This document shows, piece after piece, positions 44,717-54,092 of a stretch of 64,000 nt of DNA. The translations under genes were made by a program, and so were the position numbers. The DNA is taken from NCBI RefSeq assembly GCF_013155385.1, contig NZ_JABJUQ010000007.1, forward strand, positions 3,504,501 through 3,568,500, written 5' to 3'. The DNA is from Bacillus sp. WMMC1349 (GTDB taxonomy: Bacteria; Bacillota; Bacilli; Bacillales; Bacillaceae). The stretch's first letter is position 1, and every line of letters starts with the position of its first letter. Under the pieces are notes generated by a model. It searched no databases and was not told where the DNA came from. It worked only from the letters and a program-made list of their open reading frames with translations.

Positions 44717-45420
44717 CTCTTCTCTCTCCTTTCACGAACTCACCATAAACATTTTCAATAAAGCCAAGCCTTTTTATTTTATCACCTTACAGTGTTTACA
44801 CTATCAAAATGACATGATCAAATAAAAATAGATCTAAAGACCTCATTTACAAAATTGATACCTTTAAAAATATTGTTTTTTGCCACAAAATAGTATTATT
44901 TAGTTTTAAAATACAGGCTTTTTTCACTTGATTTAAAAATAAAAGCTTATATTACAGATTGATATTTTTTTAATAGTATTTTTGGATTATTGATTTTTTC
45001 ATCATCCATACAAATAAGCAAAAAGAACTCTGACTAAATTCCTATTTATTTCTTGTTTGTTTCAAATATATTTCATGAGTTTTACCCTAATAAATCATTA
45101 TGTTTCAACCTCTTTATTCATAAAAATACTTCATTTCTATTCGGATAGAAACAATAATTTTTTAATAGGGAGAAATAATCATTTTTTGATTGAATACTAT
45201 TCAGTTAGTCATTGTTTGTATATTATTATAAGTAAGAATTTAAGCTATTTTGGTTTTTTTAGTCAGTTATTTGGGGAATACGTAGCTGGGCTCATTCTGC
45301 ACTTATGAATTTTTTTATGAATTTATCATTGGTATTAAACGACTGTTGTTTTTTCAACTTTCATACGTCTCGGGAAAGGGTTTTCTAAAATAAACAACGT
45401 CTATCATATTGGAGGAGTCT
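44717..45420. other. Long AT-rich intergenic region before slrA
   Basis: About 700 bp, strikingly AT-rich, with many T-runs. It holds no gene I can support: a frame at 45057-45308 has no ribosome site and looks random. A short near-direct repeat (AATAATTTTTT, AATAATCATTTTTTGA) is at 45151-45190. It may hold slrA regulatory sites or a decayed gene; nothing specific was identified. Confidence 0.45.
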
Positions 45421-45570
45421 ATGAATACTCAAACAAAACACAAGTTGGACGAAGATTGGTTAATTATGATGAAAGAGGCGAAAAATCTAGGATTAGATAT
45501 TGATGATGTCAAAAAATTTCTTCGCACTCAGTCGGCAGATGGAAATTCTGCTACACAACTGAAACAATAA
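45421..45570 (+). CDS. slrA: SlrA/SinI-family anti-repressor
   Basis: 49-residue product M-N-T-Q-T-K-H-K-L, then LDEDWLIMMKEAKNLGLD, then DDVKKFLRTQ. It has the SinI-fold pattern LD..W...M.EA..LG..I.DV..FL that pairs with the SinR/SlrR oligomerisation helices. GGAGG sits 5 nt before ATG 45421. SlrA in B. subtilis (about 52 residues, next to ywcB) inhibits SinR and links SlrR to biofilm and motility switching. The name rests on the pattern and on synteny with ywcB-ywcA. The TetR repressor ywcC found beside it in B. subtilis is absent from this window. Confidence 0.82.
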   Translation: MNTQTKHKLDEDWLIMMKEAKNLGLDIDDVKKFLRTQSADGNSATQLKQ

Positions 45571-45691
45571 TATTCAAACAGGCGGTTGTGATTTTCAAAG
45601 TATCCAATCAGCTGTTTAAACACGTCTATACATACATTGACCACTTGTTTATCAACCATACTAGCAAAAAGTCTTTTTCCATTAAAACACC

Positions 45692-45730
45692 AGCCGTTTT
45701 GTCAGATACTTAGATGAAACGGCTCTTTTA
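45692..45730 (+). terminator. Terminator downstream of slrA
   Basis: Stem AGCCGTTT / AAACGGCT with a 17-nt loop, then CTTTTATTT. It lies 120 nt after the slrA stop; the 45571-45691 stretch holds no gene. Confidence 0.75.
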
Positions 45731-45833
45731 TTTAACCTAAGCAGGAAATGACATTCTATATGAATGTTCATGAATAAAACCCTAGTCTATCACATACCTT
45801 TTTAAGACAAATTCAGAGGAGGAATGAGGATTT

Positions 45834-46148
45834 ATGCTAGAAAAGCAAACCGATTACAATAAGGCTGTAACATCTCCGACATTTCAGGAGCTATTGAAGC
45901 GGAAACGTGCTTTTATTGTACCAATGACCATATTCTTTTTGAGTTTTTACTTCTTGCTGCCTCTTTTAACAGCTTACTTTGAATTCCTGAATCAACCTGC
46001 ATTAGGTGCTATTACATGGGCATGGATTTTTGCTTTTGCACAATTTGTGATGACATGGACACTATGCATTGTTTACACGAGAAAAGCACAACAGTTTGAT
46101 AAATTGACAGAAGATTTCAAAAAAGAGATTGGAGGCGTTGGATCATGA
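45834..46148 (+). CDS. ywcB: DUF485 membrane protein YwcB
   Basis: 104-residue membrane protein with two segments (about 29-52 and 60-82), typical of DUF485 partners of sodium/acetate symporters (YjcH type). The N-terminus FQELLKRKRAFIVPMTIFF and the WTLCIVYTRKAQQFDKL end are characteristic. The family name is known, the role only presumed: partner or small subunit of the following symporter. AGAGGAGG precedes ATG 45834; its last 4 bases overlap the start of ywcA. Confidence 0.93.
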   Translation: MLEKQTDYNKAVTSPTFQELLKRKRAFIVPMTIFFLSFYFLLPLLTAYFEFLNQPALGAITWAWIFAFAQFVMTWTLCIVYTRKAQQFDKLTEDFKKEIGGVGS

Positions 46149-47680
46149 GTACGACTGCTTTTATTTTGTTTCTTGTTATTGTAAGTCTCACCCTTGTCAT
46201 TACTTACTTTGCAGCAAGACAAACGAAAACAACTAGTGAGTTTTACACAGCTGGAGGAGGTCTTACAGGTCTGCAAAACGGAATGGCAATCGCTGGTGAT
46301 TACATGTCAGCTGCTTCTTTTCTCGGAATCGCAGGGATGATCGCTTTGAATGGCTTTGATGGGTTTTTTTACAGTATTGGCTTTCTTGTCGCCTATTTGG
46401 TTGTTCTTTATATTGTGGCCGAGCCGCTTCGAAACCTCGGAAAATTTACAATGGCTGATATGATTGCCTCTCGCTTTAAACAGAAAAAGATTCGTGGAGT
46501 TGCTGCATTAAATACCATCTCGATTTCAACATTCTATATGATCGCCCAACTCGTCGGTGCTGGAGCGCTTATTAAACTTTTGCTCGGAATCAATTATACG
46601 CTTGCAGTTTGTATTGTTGGCGTTTTAATGACCATTTACGTTGTATTTGGCGGAATGATTGCAACAAGTTGGGTGCAAATTATTAAAGCCATTCTTTTAA
46701 TGGCGGGTACACTTATCATTTCAATTATCGTTTTTTCTAAATTCGGATTCAGTCTGACAAATATGTTTGAAAAAATGAAAACGGCTACACCTCTTGGACC
46801 TGATTTCTTAAATCCAGGCAATAAATATAACGATCCTTTGGAAACGCTTTCACTAAATTTGGCACTTGTCCTTGGAACAGCTGGACTTCCCCACATTCTC
46901 ATTCGATTTTACACTGTTAAAAATGCAAAAATAGCTAGAAAGTCCGTTGTCTCAGCCACATGGTTTATAGGTATCTTTTATATTATGACCGTCTTTCTTG
47001 GTTTTGGTGCAGCTGCATTTGTCGGCTTTGACAATATTTTAGCGGCTGACCAAGCAGGAAATATGGCAGCACCACTTCTCGCTCAAGCACTTGGAGGGGA
47101 TTTCTTGTTTGCGTTTGTCTCGGCCATTGCCTTCGCAACCATTTTAGCGGTTGTGACAGGTCTTGTGCTTTCAGCCGCTTCCGCCTTTGCTCATGATATT
47201 TATAGTCAAATCATCAGAAAAGGTAAAGCAACTGAAAAAGAACAAATGGTCGCAGCAAGGTGGGCTTCTATTGGTGTATCTATTCTTTCGATTCTGCTTG
47301 CTATCTTCGCTCAATCACTAAATGTCGCGTTTCTTGTCTCTTTAGCGTTCGCTGTTGCTGCAAGTGCTAACTTGCCACTAATCCTGTTCACTGTTTTTTG
47401 GAAAAGATTTAATGTGACAGGAGCACTAATAGGAAGTCTGACCGGGCTTCTGAGCGCACTGATTCTTGTCTCTATCAGTCCAAGTGTCTGGGATCCCGCC
47501 GGTGGTGCTATCTTTGTCGGTGAACCGCTCATTCCAATTTCAAATCCAGGAATATTTTCCATTCCCCTCGGGTTTTTAGGCGCTTATCTTGGAACAATCT
47601 TTTCTTCAAAAGTACCGAACCAAGATCATTTTAATGAAATGAAAGTGAAAGCGCATACAGGAATTCATATGGAGCAGTAA
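46145..47680 (+). CDS. ywcA: Sodium:solute symporter YwcA (ActP-like)
   Basis: 511-residue, 13-segment symporter of the SSS family, closest by layout to acetate permease ActP. TTSEFYTAGGGLTGLQNGMAIAGDYMSAASFLG is the Na-binding first-helix region; MNE-type ends follow. Acetate or a short carboxylate is the likely substrate (inference from DUF485 pairing). ATG 46145 overlaps the ywcB stop (ATGA) and GGAGGC lies upstream. Same order as in B. subtilis. Confidence 0.92.
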   Translation: MSTTAFILFLVIVSLTLVITYFAARQTKTTSEFYTAGGGLTGLQNGMAIAGDYMSAASFLGIAGMIALNGFDGFFYSIGFLVAYLVVLYIVAEPLRNLGKFTMADMIASRFKQKKIRGVAALNTISISTFYMIAQLVGAGALIKLLLGINYTLAVCIVGVLMTIYVVFGGMIATSWVQIIKAILLMAGTLIISIIVFSKFGFSLTNMFEKMKTATPLGPDFLNPGNKYNDPLETLSLNLALVLGTAGLPHILIRFYTVKNAKIARKSVVSATWFIGIFYIMTVFLGFGAAAFVGFDNILAADQAGNMAAPLLAQALGGDFLFAFVSAIAFATILAVVTGLVLSAASAFAHDIYSQIIRKGKATEKEQMVAARWASIGVSILSILLAIFAQSLNVAFLVSLAFAVAASANLPLILFTVFWKRFNVTGALIGSLTGLLSALILVSISPSVWDPAGGAIFVGEPLIPISNPGIFSIPLGFLGAYLGTIFSSKVPNQDHFNEMKVKAHTGIHMEQ

Positions 47681-47716
47681 ACAAGTATGGAATGATTGAT
47701 AACCACTAAAATGATC

Positions 47717-47781
47717 CACCCTCTCATCATCAAGGCTTGATTTATACATGATCTACGACTGTGTTGAGGGTGCTTTTTTTT
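47717..47781 (+). terminator. Terminator of ywcBA
   Basis: CACCCTC (47717) pairs with GAGGGTG (47766), with a large internal region, followed by CTTTTTTTT. Confidence 0.75.
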
Positions 47782-47877
47782 ATGAGCATAGAACATACTA
47801 GAAAAATTTGAGTTATAAAAATTTGTTCATTATAATGAAACAAGATTCAATTCCCGAATAGAAGCGAGTGATAATCT

Positions 47878-49038
47878 TTGAATACTGCAGACCAAAGCCT
47901 TGTCAAAAAGCTGAATAAAGCACTTATTTTGAAACAAATTATTTCTAAGGCTCCCATCTCAAGAGCAGCAATTTCAGAAATGACTGGATTGAATAAATCA
48001 ACGGTTTCTTCTCAAGTTTCTTCTTTGCTTGAAAAAGACATCATTTTTGAAATCGGTCAAGGGCAATCTAGTGGCGGAAGACGCCCTGTGATGCTGAAGT
48101 TTAATGAAAAAGCAGGTTATACGATTGGTGTAGATATTGGAACAAATTATATCATTGTTGTGCTAACCGACTTGGATGGAGAAATCATTGTCCATGTTGA
48201 GGAGGAACTTGACGAAGAAGATATTCGGTTAACAGAACATACATTAATCAAGTTAGTTGATCTTGCCATTCAAAAAATGCCCCCTTCACCTTATGGTTTA
48301 GTGGGAATAGGTGTGTGTGTACCTGGATTAGTTGATAACATGCAAAATATCATTTTCACACCAAATAAACCTATTCACCATATAAAGTTGAAACATCTTT
48401 TAGAGCAAAAGTTTGCTGTCCCTATTTTCATTGAAAATGAAGCAAACGCAGGAGTTATCGGAGAGAAAGAGTATGGTGATGCTGAGGATTTAGAACATGC
48501 CATATTCGTGAGTGTTAATACTGGCATCGGCTTAGGGATTATTATTAATGGGAAACTCTATCGAGGAAAGCTGGGATTTGCAGGTGAAGCAGGACACATG
48601 TCAATTGATCTGAATGGCCCAAGATGCCGTTGCGGGAATAAAGGTTGTTGGGAACTCTATGCATCTGAAAAAAGCGTTTTTTCTTCATACTTAACAGAAG
48701 ACATGCCTTTACCTCAAAAGGTCACAGAGCTTGCTAACAACGGTGACAAAAACATTTTTGAAGCCTTTGAGACATTTGGTTTTTATATTGGCATCGGACT
48801 GGTCAACATCGTGAAAACGCTGAATCCAGACACCATCATTTTACGGAATACGATCGTAGAATCTCACCCGGTCATTGTTGACACAATAAAAAAAACCATT
48901 TCCTCAAGAATGAAAAAAGAAGCGCTAACCGATTACCATTTAAAGATTTCTTCACTTGGACGGATCGCTTCTTCAATGGGTGTTTCGTACATTGTGATCG
49001 AACATTTTCTCAAACAACTTATGGACGAGCAGTTTTGA
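47878..49038 (+). CDS. ROK-family transcriptional regulator, XylR-like
   Basis: 386-residue repressor with an N-terminal winged helix (about 8-70: [25 protein letters not shown]) and a ROK sugar-kinase-like domain. ROK marks seen are [16 protein letters not shown], the Zn-site [10 protein letters not shown], and [15 protein letters not shown]. It matches XylR of B. subtilis closely ([18 protein letters not shown]). No xylose genes are in the window, so its target is elsewhere or it senses another sugar. The start TTG 47878 lacks a strong ribosome site. It ends in a 20-bp overlap with the convergent thiE. Confidence 0.88.
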   Translation: MNTADQSLVKKLNKALILKQIISKAPISRAAISEMTGLNKSTVSSQVSSLLEKDIIFEIGQGQSSGGRRPVMLKFNEKAGYTIGVDIGTNYIIVVLTDLDGEIIVHVEEELDEEDIRLTEHTLIKLVDLAIQKMPPSPYGLVGIGVCVPGLVDNMQNIIFTPNKPIHHIKLKHLLEQKFAVPIFIENEANAGVIGEKEYGDAEDLEHAIFVSVNTGIGLGIIINGKLYRGKLGFAGEAGHMSIDLNGPRCRCGNKGCWELYASEKSVFSSYLTEDMPLPQKVTELANNGDKNIFEAFETFGFYIGIGLVNIVKTLNPDTIILRNTIVESHPVIVDTIKKTISSRMKKEALTDYHLKISSLGRIASSMGVSYIVIEHFLKQLMDEQF

Positions 49039-49690
49039 TATCCTGAACCTTCATAAAGAACTCAGAAGCAGTTTGTTTTGGCTCTTTTGACATGCTAATA
49101 GCACTGATAAGACTAATACCATCCGCACCTGCTGCTAGAACAGGTACACAGTTTTCAAGCGTAATCCCACCGATTCCTACCATAGGGATTTCAATACCTT
49201 GATTTCGCACCTTTTGAATGAATGTAACGCCTTGTACCGCTTTTGCATCCTGCTTTGTTTTTGTTGGATAAACCGGCCCAACACCAATATAATCGGCTCC
49301 ATCCTTTTCCGCCTGCCTAACTTCTTCAAGCGTGTGGGCTGAGACACCAAGAATTTTATCACCAATTTTAGCGCGAACATCGCTTGCGCTTTCATCATCT
49401 TGTCCGATGTGAACTCCGTCAGCATCAAGTTTGAGGGCAAGGTCAACATCATCATTGATGATAAAAGGAGTCTGATATTCCTTGCAAAGTGCCTGTACCT
49501 GTTTTGCAAAGGTTGCTTTGTCACCGTTTTTTAACGCTTGTTCGCCTTTTTCACGGAATTGAAACAGGGTAACACCACCTGTCAATGCTGCTTCAATCAC
49601 AGTCAAAGCGTCCTTATCTGTATTGTTTGACCCCATAATAAAATAGACTGATAACAAATCCTGCATCTTTCTTTTTAAAATCCGCGTCAT
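49019..49690 (-). CDS. thiE: Thiamine-phosphate synthase ThiE
   Basis: Joins hydroxymethylpyrimidine diphosphate and thiazole phosphate to thiamine phosphate. 223 residues, TIM barrel. Motifs QFREKG (diphosphate binding), [33 protein letters not shown] and GIGGIT are intact. ATG 49690 is chosen over 49696: AGAGGTG is 8 nt away and the family starts MTRI. It follows thiM with overlapping ends. As in B. subtilis thiE-thiM are in one unit with the LysR gene ywbI; no TPP riboswitch is seen upstream of thiM. Confidence 0.96.
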   Translation of the reverse strand: MTRILKRKMQDLLSVYFIMGSNNTDKDALTVIEAALTGGVTLFQFREKGEQALKNGDKATFAKQVQALCKEYQTPFIINDDVDLALKLDADGVHIGQDDESASDVRAKIGDKILGVSAHTLEEVRQAEKDGADYIGVGPVYPTKTKQDAKAVQGVTFIQKVRNQGIEIPMVGIGGITLENCVPVLAAGADGISLISAISMSKEPKQTASEFFMKVQDIKTARP

Positions 49691-49692
49691 AT

Positions 49693-50505
49693 TCATTTCA
49701 CCTCTTCGATCAAACCGCTTTGCTTGATACTCTCAGCATTTACCGCTGCCAATTGATTTAAAAACTCGATCTGAAAGCTTCCTGGTCCCTGGTGTTCGGT
49801 TCTTTCTGCAGCTCGTTCTGCTGCACAGCCATAATAAACAACAGCTGAAAGAGCAGCTTGACAAAAGTCTTTTTCAATAGCGCAAAACGCACCGATCACA
49901 GATGTTAACAAACAGCCTGTCCCTGTTACCTTTGTCAGCAGATGATGCCCATTATGAGCCGTGTAAAGCCTTTTTCCATCTGTGATAGTATCTTCAGGTC
50001 CTGTAATCACCACAGTTGTACGCCATTCCTCCGCTGCTTTTTTCGCTAAAACCAATTTGTCTCCGTTTTCTTCACCTGCATCAACACCTTTTATCACCCA
50101 GTTTTCTTCCCCAAGCATATTAGCAATTTCTGAAGCATTTCCCCTGACAACAGAGACCTTGACTTCGTCCATTATACGCTTAGCGGAGTTGGTACGAAAA
50201 GGAGTCGCACCTGCACCAACGGGATCAAAGACCACAGGAACACCTTGATCGTTCGCTGCTTTTCCAGCAATGATCATTGACTCGACAGATTCAAGGGTAA
50301 GTGTGCCAATATTTAAGACAAGTGCGGCAGCGATTTTCACCATATCGGCTACCTCTTCCTTCGCATTCGCCATCACTGGAGATGCACCTAAAGATAATAG
50401 ACCGTTTGCAGTAAAATTGGTGACGACCTGATTGGTCATATTGTGAACAAGCGGTTTTTCCTCTCTAACACGTTCAATTCCTATTGCAACATCCTTAATA
50501 TTCAT
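49693..50505 (-). CDS. thiM: Hydroxyethylthiazole kinase ThiM
   Basis: Salvage kinase that phosphorylates 4-methyl-5-(2-hydroxyethyl)thiazole for thiamine synthesis. 270 residues. [24 protein letters not shown] (residues 23 on, quoted in part as [14 protein letters not shown]), [14 protein letters not shown] and the catalytic GTGCLLTSV loop match the family. GGGGAGAAG precedes ATG 50505. It lies 18 nt after ywbI. Confidence 0.96.
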   Translation of the reverse strand: MNIKDVAIGIERVREEKPLVHNMTNQVVTNFTANGLLSLGASPVMANAKEEVADMVKIAAALVLNIGTLTLESVESMIIAGKAANDQGVPVVFDPVGAGATPFRTNSAKRIMDEVKVSVVRGNASEIANMLGEENWVIKGVDAGEENGDKLVLAKKAAEEWRTTVVITGPEDTITDGKRLYTAHNGHHLLTKVTGTGCLLTSVIGAFCAIEKDFCQAALSAVVYYGCAAERAAERTEHQGPGSFQIEFLNQLAAVNAESIKQSGLIEEVK

Positions 50506-50523
50506 TGCTCTTCTCCCCTTCTC

Positions 50524-51414
50524 TTAATTTGTACTCCATTGATAAGATTTTGTATGATCTATCCAAGCTCTAGCTGCAAATGAAAGATAGCGATCTTTTC
50601 TCCAAATAACCGCGATATGCCAAGGGATTGATGGATTCACAACGGGAATGATTTTTACTCGATCCGCATCAAGATCACGGCAGATTCTTTCTGGTAACAT
50701 ACCGATTCCGAGATTAGCTGACACCATCTCACTGATAAAATCCCATTGTGATGATTCATAGATTACATTTGGCTGGAACCCCATTTTCAAACAGGCTGAA
50801 GTGATCCGTTCATGAAGAACAAAGTCTTCACTGAAGAAAATAAATGGTTCTTCACGCAGCTCCTGAAGCTCAACCTCATCTCGTTCAGCATAGCGATGTG
50901 AAGGGTGAACAACGAGCATGAGATTTTCTTTAACAATTGTAAATGAATGAAAAATCTCTTCTTTAGTAGGCAGAACGACAACTCCAATATCAAGCGAACC
51001 TTCCTCTATGTCCTCCTGAACTTTTATAGATCCGTTTTCAACAAGTTGAAAAGTAACATTCGGATATTTATCTCTAAAATCACCGACGACCTTCGGAAAG
51101 AAACCAGATCCAATCATTGGCGGCAAACCAATACGAACATGCCCTTTTTCTACATTCATTAAATCATTCAGCTCTGAAGTTATATTTTGAAACGACTTCG
51201 TAATTTTTTGCGCCTGCACATACATGCTTTGCCCTGCATCTGTCAACTCGATCTGCCGACCACGTCTGTAAAACAATTCAATTCCCAACTCTTCTTCAAG
51301 GTTTTTAATCATTTTTGATATTGTCGGCTGTGAGATATATAGTGCCTGAGCTGCTTTTGTAAAACTTTTTAAACGGGCAACCTCTAAAAAATAGGTTAAA
51401 TGACGCATGTCCAT
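50524..51414 (-). CDS. ywbI: LysR-type regulator YwbI (CidR-like)
   Basis: 296-residue LysR regulator: N-terminal winged helix (FTKAAQALYISQPTISKMIKNLEEELG) and periplasmic-binding-like effector domain. It is close to B. subtilis YwbI throughout. In B. subtilis it lies divergent to ywbHG, encoding holin/antiholin-like proteins, and probably controls them. The open frame starts at 51549, but ATG 51414 (AAAGGA 9 nt upstream) gives MDMRHLTYFLEV. In this genome a YwqH/YwqI-like pair has been inserted between it and ywbH. Confidence 0.92.
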   Translation of the reverse strand: MDMRHLTYFLEVARLKSFTKAAQALYISQPTISKMIKNLEEELGIELFYRRGRQIELTDAGQSMYVQAQKITKSFQNITSELNDLMNVEKGHVRIGLPPMIGSGFFPKVVGDFRDKYPNVTFQLVENGSIKVQEDIEEGSLDIGVVVLPTKEEIFHSFTIVKENLMLVVHPSHRYAERDEVELQELREEPFIFFSEDFVLHERITSACLKMGFQPNVIYESSQWDFISEMVSANLGIGMLPERICRDLDADRVKIIPVVNPSIPWHIAVIWRKDRYLSFAARAWIDHTKSYQWSTN

Positions 51415-51512
51415 CAGTTGACATCCTTTCAGAGCTTTTCGTACATCATTTTGTAGTTTTATTTTAAACCACTTTCGGGTTTTTCTGCACAAATAAAGCT
51501 TTTTAATCGTAT

Positions 51513-51561
51513 TGTATAAAAAAACCCAAATAATATGGACTTTGTCCATTTATTCGGGTTC
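51513..51561 (-). terminator. Terminator after the ywqI-like gene
   Basis: Minus strand: AACCCGAATAAATGGAC pairs with GTCCATATTATTTGGGTT across a 3-nt AAA loop (small mismatch), followed by TTTTTTT, directly after the ywqI-like stop. It separates that unit from ywbI. Confidence 0.85.
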
Positions 51562-51564
51562 CAT

Positions 51565-51834
51565 TTATTTTTTAGCAAGTGCTTCATCTTGTTCTTTCAG
51601 TTTTTTTACATTTGAACGGGTGTCGTCGATATTTTTATGAACGGTCTTTTTATATTGTTTAACCATATCACTTATTTGTTCTTCTCGATATAACCATTTT
51701 TTTGTAAAGTCGAGTTGGTTTTGTCCAAGAGAATGTGCTGATGGTCCTTTTAGAGAAACAGTTTCAAGCTTTTTTTTAACCTCGTCTAATTTTTTCATAA
51801 CTACGCTATCATTGAATTTGATCGTTTGGTTCAT
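51565..51834 (-). CDS. YwqI/YxiC-like protein (DUF5344 type), LXG-toxin partner family
   Basis: 89-residue, mostly helical, highly charged protein: IKFNDSVVMKKLDEVKKKLETV..., ending QYKKTVHKNIDDTRSNVKKLKEQDEALAKK. It resembles YwqI/YxiC, small partners of LXG toxins secreted by type VII systems. ATG 51834 (AAAGGG 9 nt upstream) overlaps the stop of the preceding gene by 4 bases; a start at 51843 is possible. No LXG toxin gene follows: the next feature is a terminator. Call based on length, composition and pairing with the next gene. Confidence 0.75.
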   Translation of the reverse strand: MNQTIKFNDSVVMKKLDEVKKKLETVSLKGPSAHSLGQNQLDFTKKWLYREEQISDMVKQYKKTVHKNIDDTRSNVKKLKEQDEALAKK

Positions 51835-52259
51835 TTTAACCATCCCTTTAGCCCATTGATTGTGCTATGCAATGCATCTACAGCCTCTTCTCCTTTTTCG
51901 AGTAAAAGATCCGCTCTATCCGCTGACCAGCTTGCAGCCTGGACCGCCCCCTTTTCAGCATCTAGTGCAAATATCTTCAAGTCGATCTTATGGATATATC
52001 TCTCATAATCTTCGTTAAGAACTCTGTACATCGCCGTATACGCTTCATCACGCACTCCATTAAAACTGGTAGCCCTGCTCCCAGTCCAGCCCTTCTCAAG
52101 ACTTGGACACATAATTTGTCTGATTTCTTTAATGGCCAAACTCTGTTCCTTTTCTACGTTTCGTTTTGCCTTTTCCAATCTTGAGATTTGCTCCTCCAGC
52201 TCTATTCCTTTATGTGAAAGAACATCATGTATCTTTTGCAGCGTGCCTGAGTAGTCCAT
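51831..52259 (-). CDS. YwqH-like protein (DUF5082 type), LXG-toxin partner family
   Basis: 142-residue helical protein beginning MDYSGTLQKIHDVLSHKGIEL, with long coiled-coil-like helices and a WTGS turn (EKGWTGSRATSF) like the WxG turn of type VII substrates. Family members (YwqH, YxiB) accompany LXG toxins. ATG 52259 follows AGAGGTG. With the YwqI-like gene it makes a two-gene unit lying between ywbI and ywbH, absent there in B. subtilis. It has no toxin or immunity gene in the window, so its role alone is unknown. Confidence 0.78.
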   Translation of the reverse strand: MDYSGTLQKIHDVLSHKGIELEEQISRLEKAKRNVEKEQSLAIKEIRQIMCPSLEKGWTGSRATSFNGVRDEAYTAMYRVLNEDYERYIHKIDLKIFALDAEKGAVQAASWSADRADLLLEKGEEAVDALHSTINGLKGWLK

Positions 52260-52703
52260 TTTTTTCACCTCTGTTATTACGGCATGATTTGCATAGACTA
52301 TTACTCATTCATGCTTTCCTTTATTTTTCTTCATTTACGGCTATAACAGGATTTACGCACATATCTAATATGTAAAGTGTAAGTCGAAAAACAGAGATAT
52401 TGAATAGGCTTTAAATACTGTTTTTAGGAATTTGTACATAGATCCGTCACTATTTAAAACGATTTTTTGAGGATATTTATCTAGTCTTTTAGAATCATGA
52501 CACTCCAAGAAGTACGGTTGAGTCAAAATCCCACGCCTTCATTGTTTGTTGTTACATGTTTGTAATTTTAGTAAATAAACTGTTGCTTTTGCCCTGATTT
52601 ACAGTTTTATACTATAGATAAAATGAATAATGACTATTCTTAATATGTATTTTACCTATACAAAAATCTCATGTACACTCTTGCATAGAACGGGGGAAAT
52701 GTG
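52260..52703. other. Intergenic region between ywqH-like gene and ywbH
   Basis: About 440 bp, AT-rich, divergent promoters expected. TTACAG..TATAGATAAAAT-type sequence lies near 52600-52623. No gene or known RNA was recognised; a LysR operator for YwbI is expected but could not be picked out. Confidence 0.35.
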
Positions 52704-53090
52704 ATGAAAAAATTTTTAAAAGGATTGGGTCAAGTTGCTGTTTTATTTTTATTTGCTCGCCTCATGAATCTAATTGTTGAGGCTCTTCATATAAACATAC
52801 CTGGAAGCATTCTCGGCATTATTGTGATCTTTGCACTTCTTCATTTCAAGGTCATCAAACTTGAGTGGGTCGAAATTGGTGCATTGTGGCTTCTTGCAGA
52901 ACTGCTTTTGTTTTTTGTTCCTTCTGCAGTCGGAATTATCAATTATGCCGATTTATTCGCGGAATTTGGAACAAGCATTTTGCTTGTCGTTGCCATTAGC
53001 ACTTTCGTCGCTATGGTATCGACAGGAATGCTGACACAGATGATTGCAAAAAGAAAGGAAAGAAAAAATACATGTTCATCGGATGCTTAA
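52704..53090 (+). CDS. ywbH: Holin-like CidA/LrgA-family protein YwbH
   Basis: 128-residue membrane protein with four segments, of the CidA/LrgA family; in Bacillus such pairs affect cell lysis and transport of small acids. PGSILGIIVIFALLHFKVIKLEWVEIGA is the family motif region (PGSxxGxxxLF.LL). ATG 52704 is chosen over the GTG one codon earlier; GGGGGAAA lies upstream. It overlaps ywbG by 19 bp. Likely controlled by YwbI. Confidence 0.92.
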   Translation: MKKFLKGLGQVAVLFLFARLMNLIVEALHINIPGSILGIIVIFALLHFKVIKLEWVEIGALWLLAELLLFFVPSAVGIINYADLFAEFGTSILLVVAISTFVAMVSTGMLTQMIAKRKERKNTCSSDA

Positions 53091-53755
53091 GCTTTATTGT
53101 TACAGTTTTAATTTATATGGGAGTAAAAGCAGTTTACACTCGTCATCCTAAAGTGTATGCCTCACCTTTACTTGTCACACCGCTTATCTTAGTTGGTCTA
53201 TTGCTTTTGATCAATGTGCCTTTTGATGCATACAATGCCGGCGGACATTTGTTGACTGACATGCTCCAACCGGCTACTGTTGCGTTTGCGATTCCGCTTT
53301 ATAAATACTTTCCGGTCCTAAAGAAATATGCACTTGAAATTATTGTTAACGTGATCCTCGGCAGCTGTATTGCCATTTTGTCAACAGTGTTTATCGCTAA
53401 ACTATTGAAACTTAATCCAGATCTCATTGAGAGTCTGATCCCAAGATCAGTTACAGCACCAATTGCAATGAGCGTTTCTGATATTATTGGAGGAATGCCT
53501 GCAGTTACAGCCATTTTTGTCATTTTGACGGCTTTGCTCGGCACAATGATTGGACCAATTGTAATTCGGTATTTTCGTATTGATAATGAAATCGCAAGAG
53601 GTGTGCTACTCGGAACAAGCGCAAATGGTGCTGGCACATCAAAGGCGTTTGAACTGAGTGCAGTGGCGGGAACAATCTCAAGTGTATCAATGATACTGGC
53701 AGCGATTATCACGCTTTGTGCAGCACCGTTTTTCATCTCTTTTATTTCAATGTAG
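53072..53755 (+). CDS. ywbG: CidB/LrgB-family membrane protein YwbG
   Basis: 227-residue membrane protein with about seven segments, the LrgB/CidB partner of YwbH. PATVAFAIPLYKY, LIPRSVTAPIAMSVSDIIGGMPAVTAIFV and GTSANGAGTSKAFEL are the family hallmarks. AAGGAAAG precedes ATG 53072, inside the end of ywbH. B. subtilis has the same pair. Confidence 0.93.
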   Translation: MFIGCLSFIVTVLIYMGVKAVYTRHPKVYASPLLVTPLILVGLLLLINVPFDAYNAGGHLLTDMLQPATVAFAIPLYKYFPVLKKYALEIIVNVILGSCIAILSTVFIAKLLKLNPDLIESLIPRSVTAPIAMSVSDIIGGMPAVTAIFVILTALLGTMIGPIVIRYFRIDNEIARGVLLGTSANGAGTSKAFELSAVAGTISSVSMILAAIITLCAAPFFISFISM

Positions 53756-53763
53756 TGTTTATC

Positions 53764-53805
53764 ATTTAAATGGCTGCTACATTCAACCGTAACAGCCATT
53801 TAAAT
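53764..53805 (+). terminator. Inverted repeat after ywbG
   Basis: Perfect 13-bp stem ATTTAAATGGCTG / CAGCCATTTAAAT, 9 nt past the ywbG stop. It lacks a T-run (AGATCT follows), so it may be a weak terminator or mRNA-stability stem. Confidence 0.5.
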
Positions 53806-54092
53806 AGATCTATATACCAATGAAAACTGATAAAACAATCCCTCAAAATATAGAATAACACCGATATTTGGTAAAATAACCTTGAGAATTTTTAAACTGG
53901 CTAAAAAAAGTCAGCCAAAAACCATTGAGATCCCAGACCATCACTCATTTAACTTCATCTAAGAGGAACTGAGGGGAAAAGTCAACCAAACTGGTGCATT
54001 TTAAAGCATAATCAAGTAGTATGAATTCAGCTTCTTTTGAGGACTTTAATGGTTTTCTCTATTATAAAATGGCGTAGATGATAAAAGTAAGA
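53806..54092. other. Gene-free stretch between ywbG and the next unit
   Basis: About 290 bp between two hairpins. A short repeat CTGGCTAAAAAAAGTCAGCC forms a small stem at 53898-53917. No gene, IS end or known RNA element recognised. Confidence 0.4.

Noticed and set aside
45057..45308. 83-codon open frame in the AT-rich gap before slrA
   Set aside because: No ribosome site, random-looking composition rich in F/Y/I/N from AT-rich DNA, no neighbour context.
50506..50523. Looked for a TPP riboswitch before thiM
   Set aside because: Only 18 nt separate ywbI and thiM; no room and no thi-box motif.
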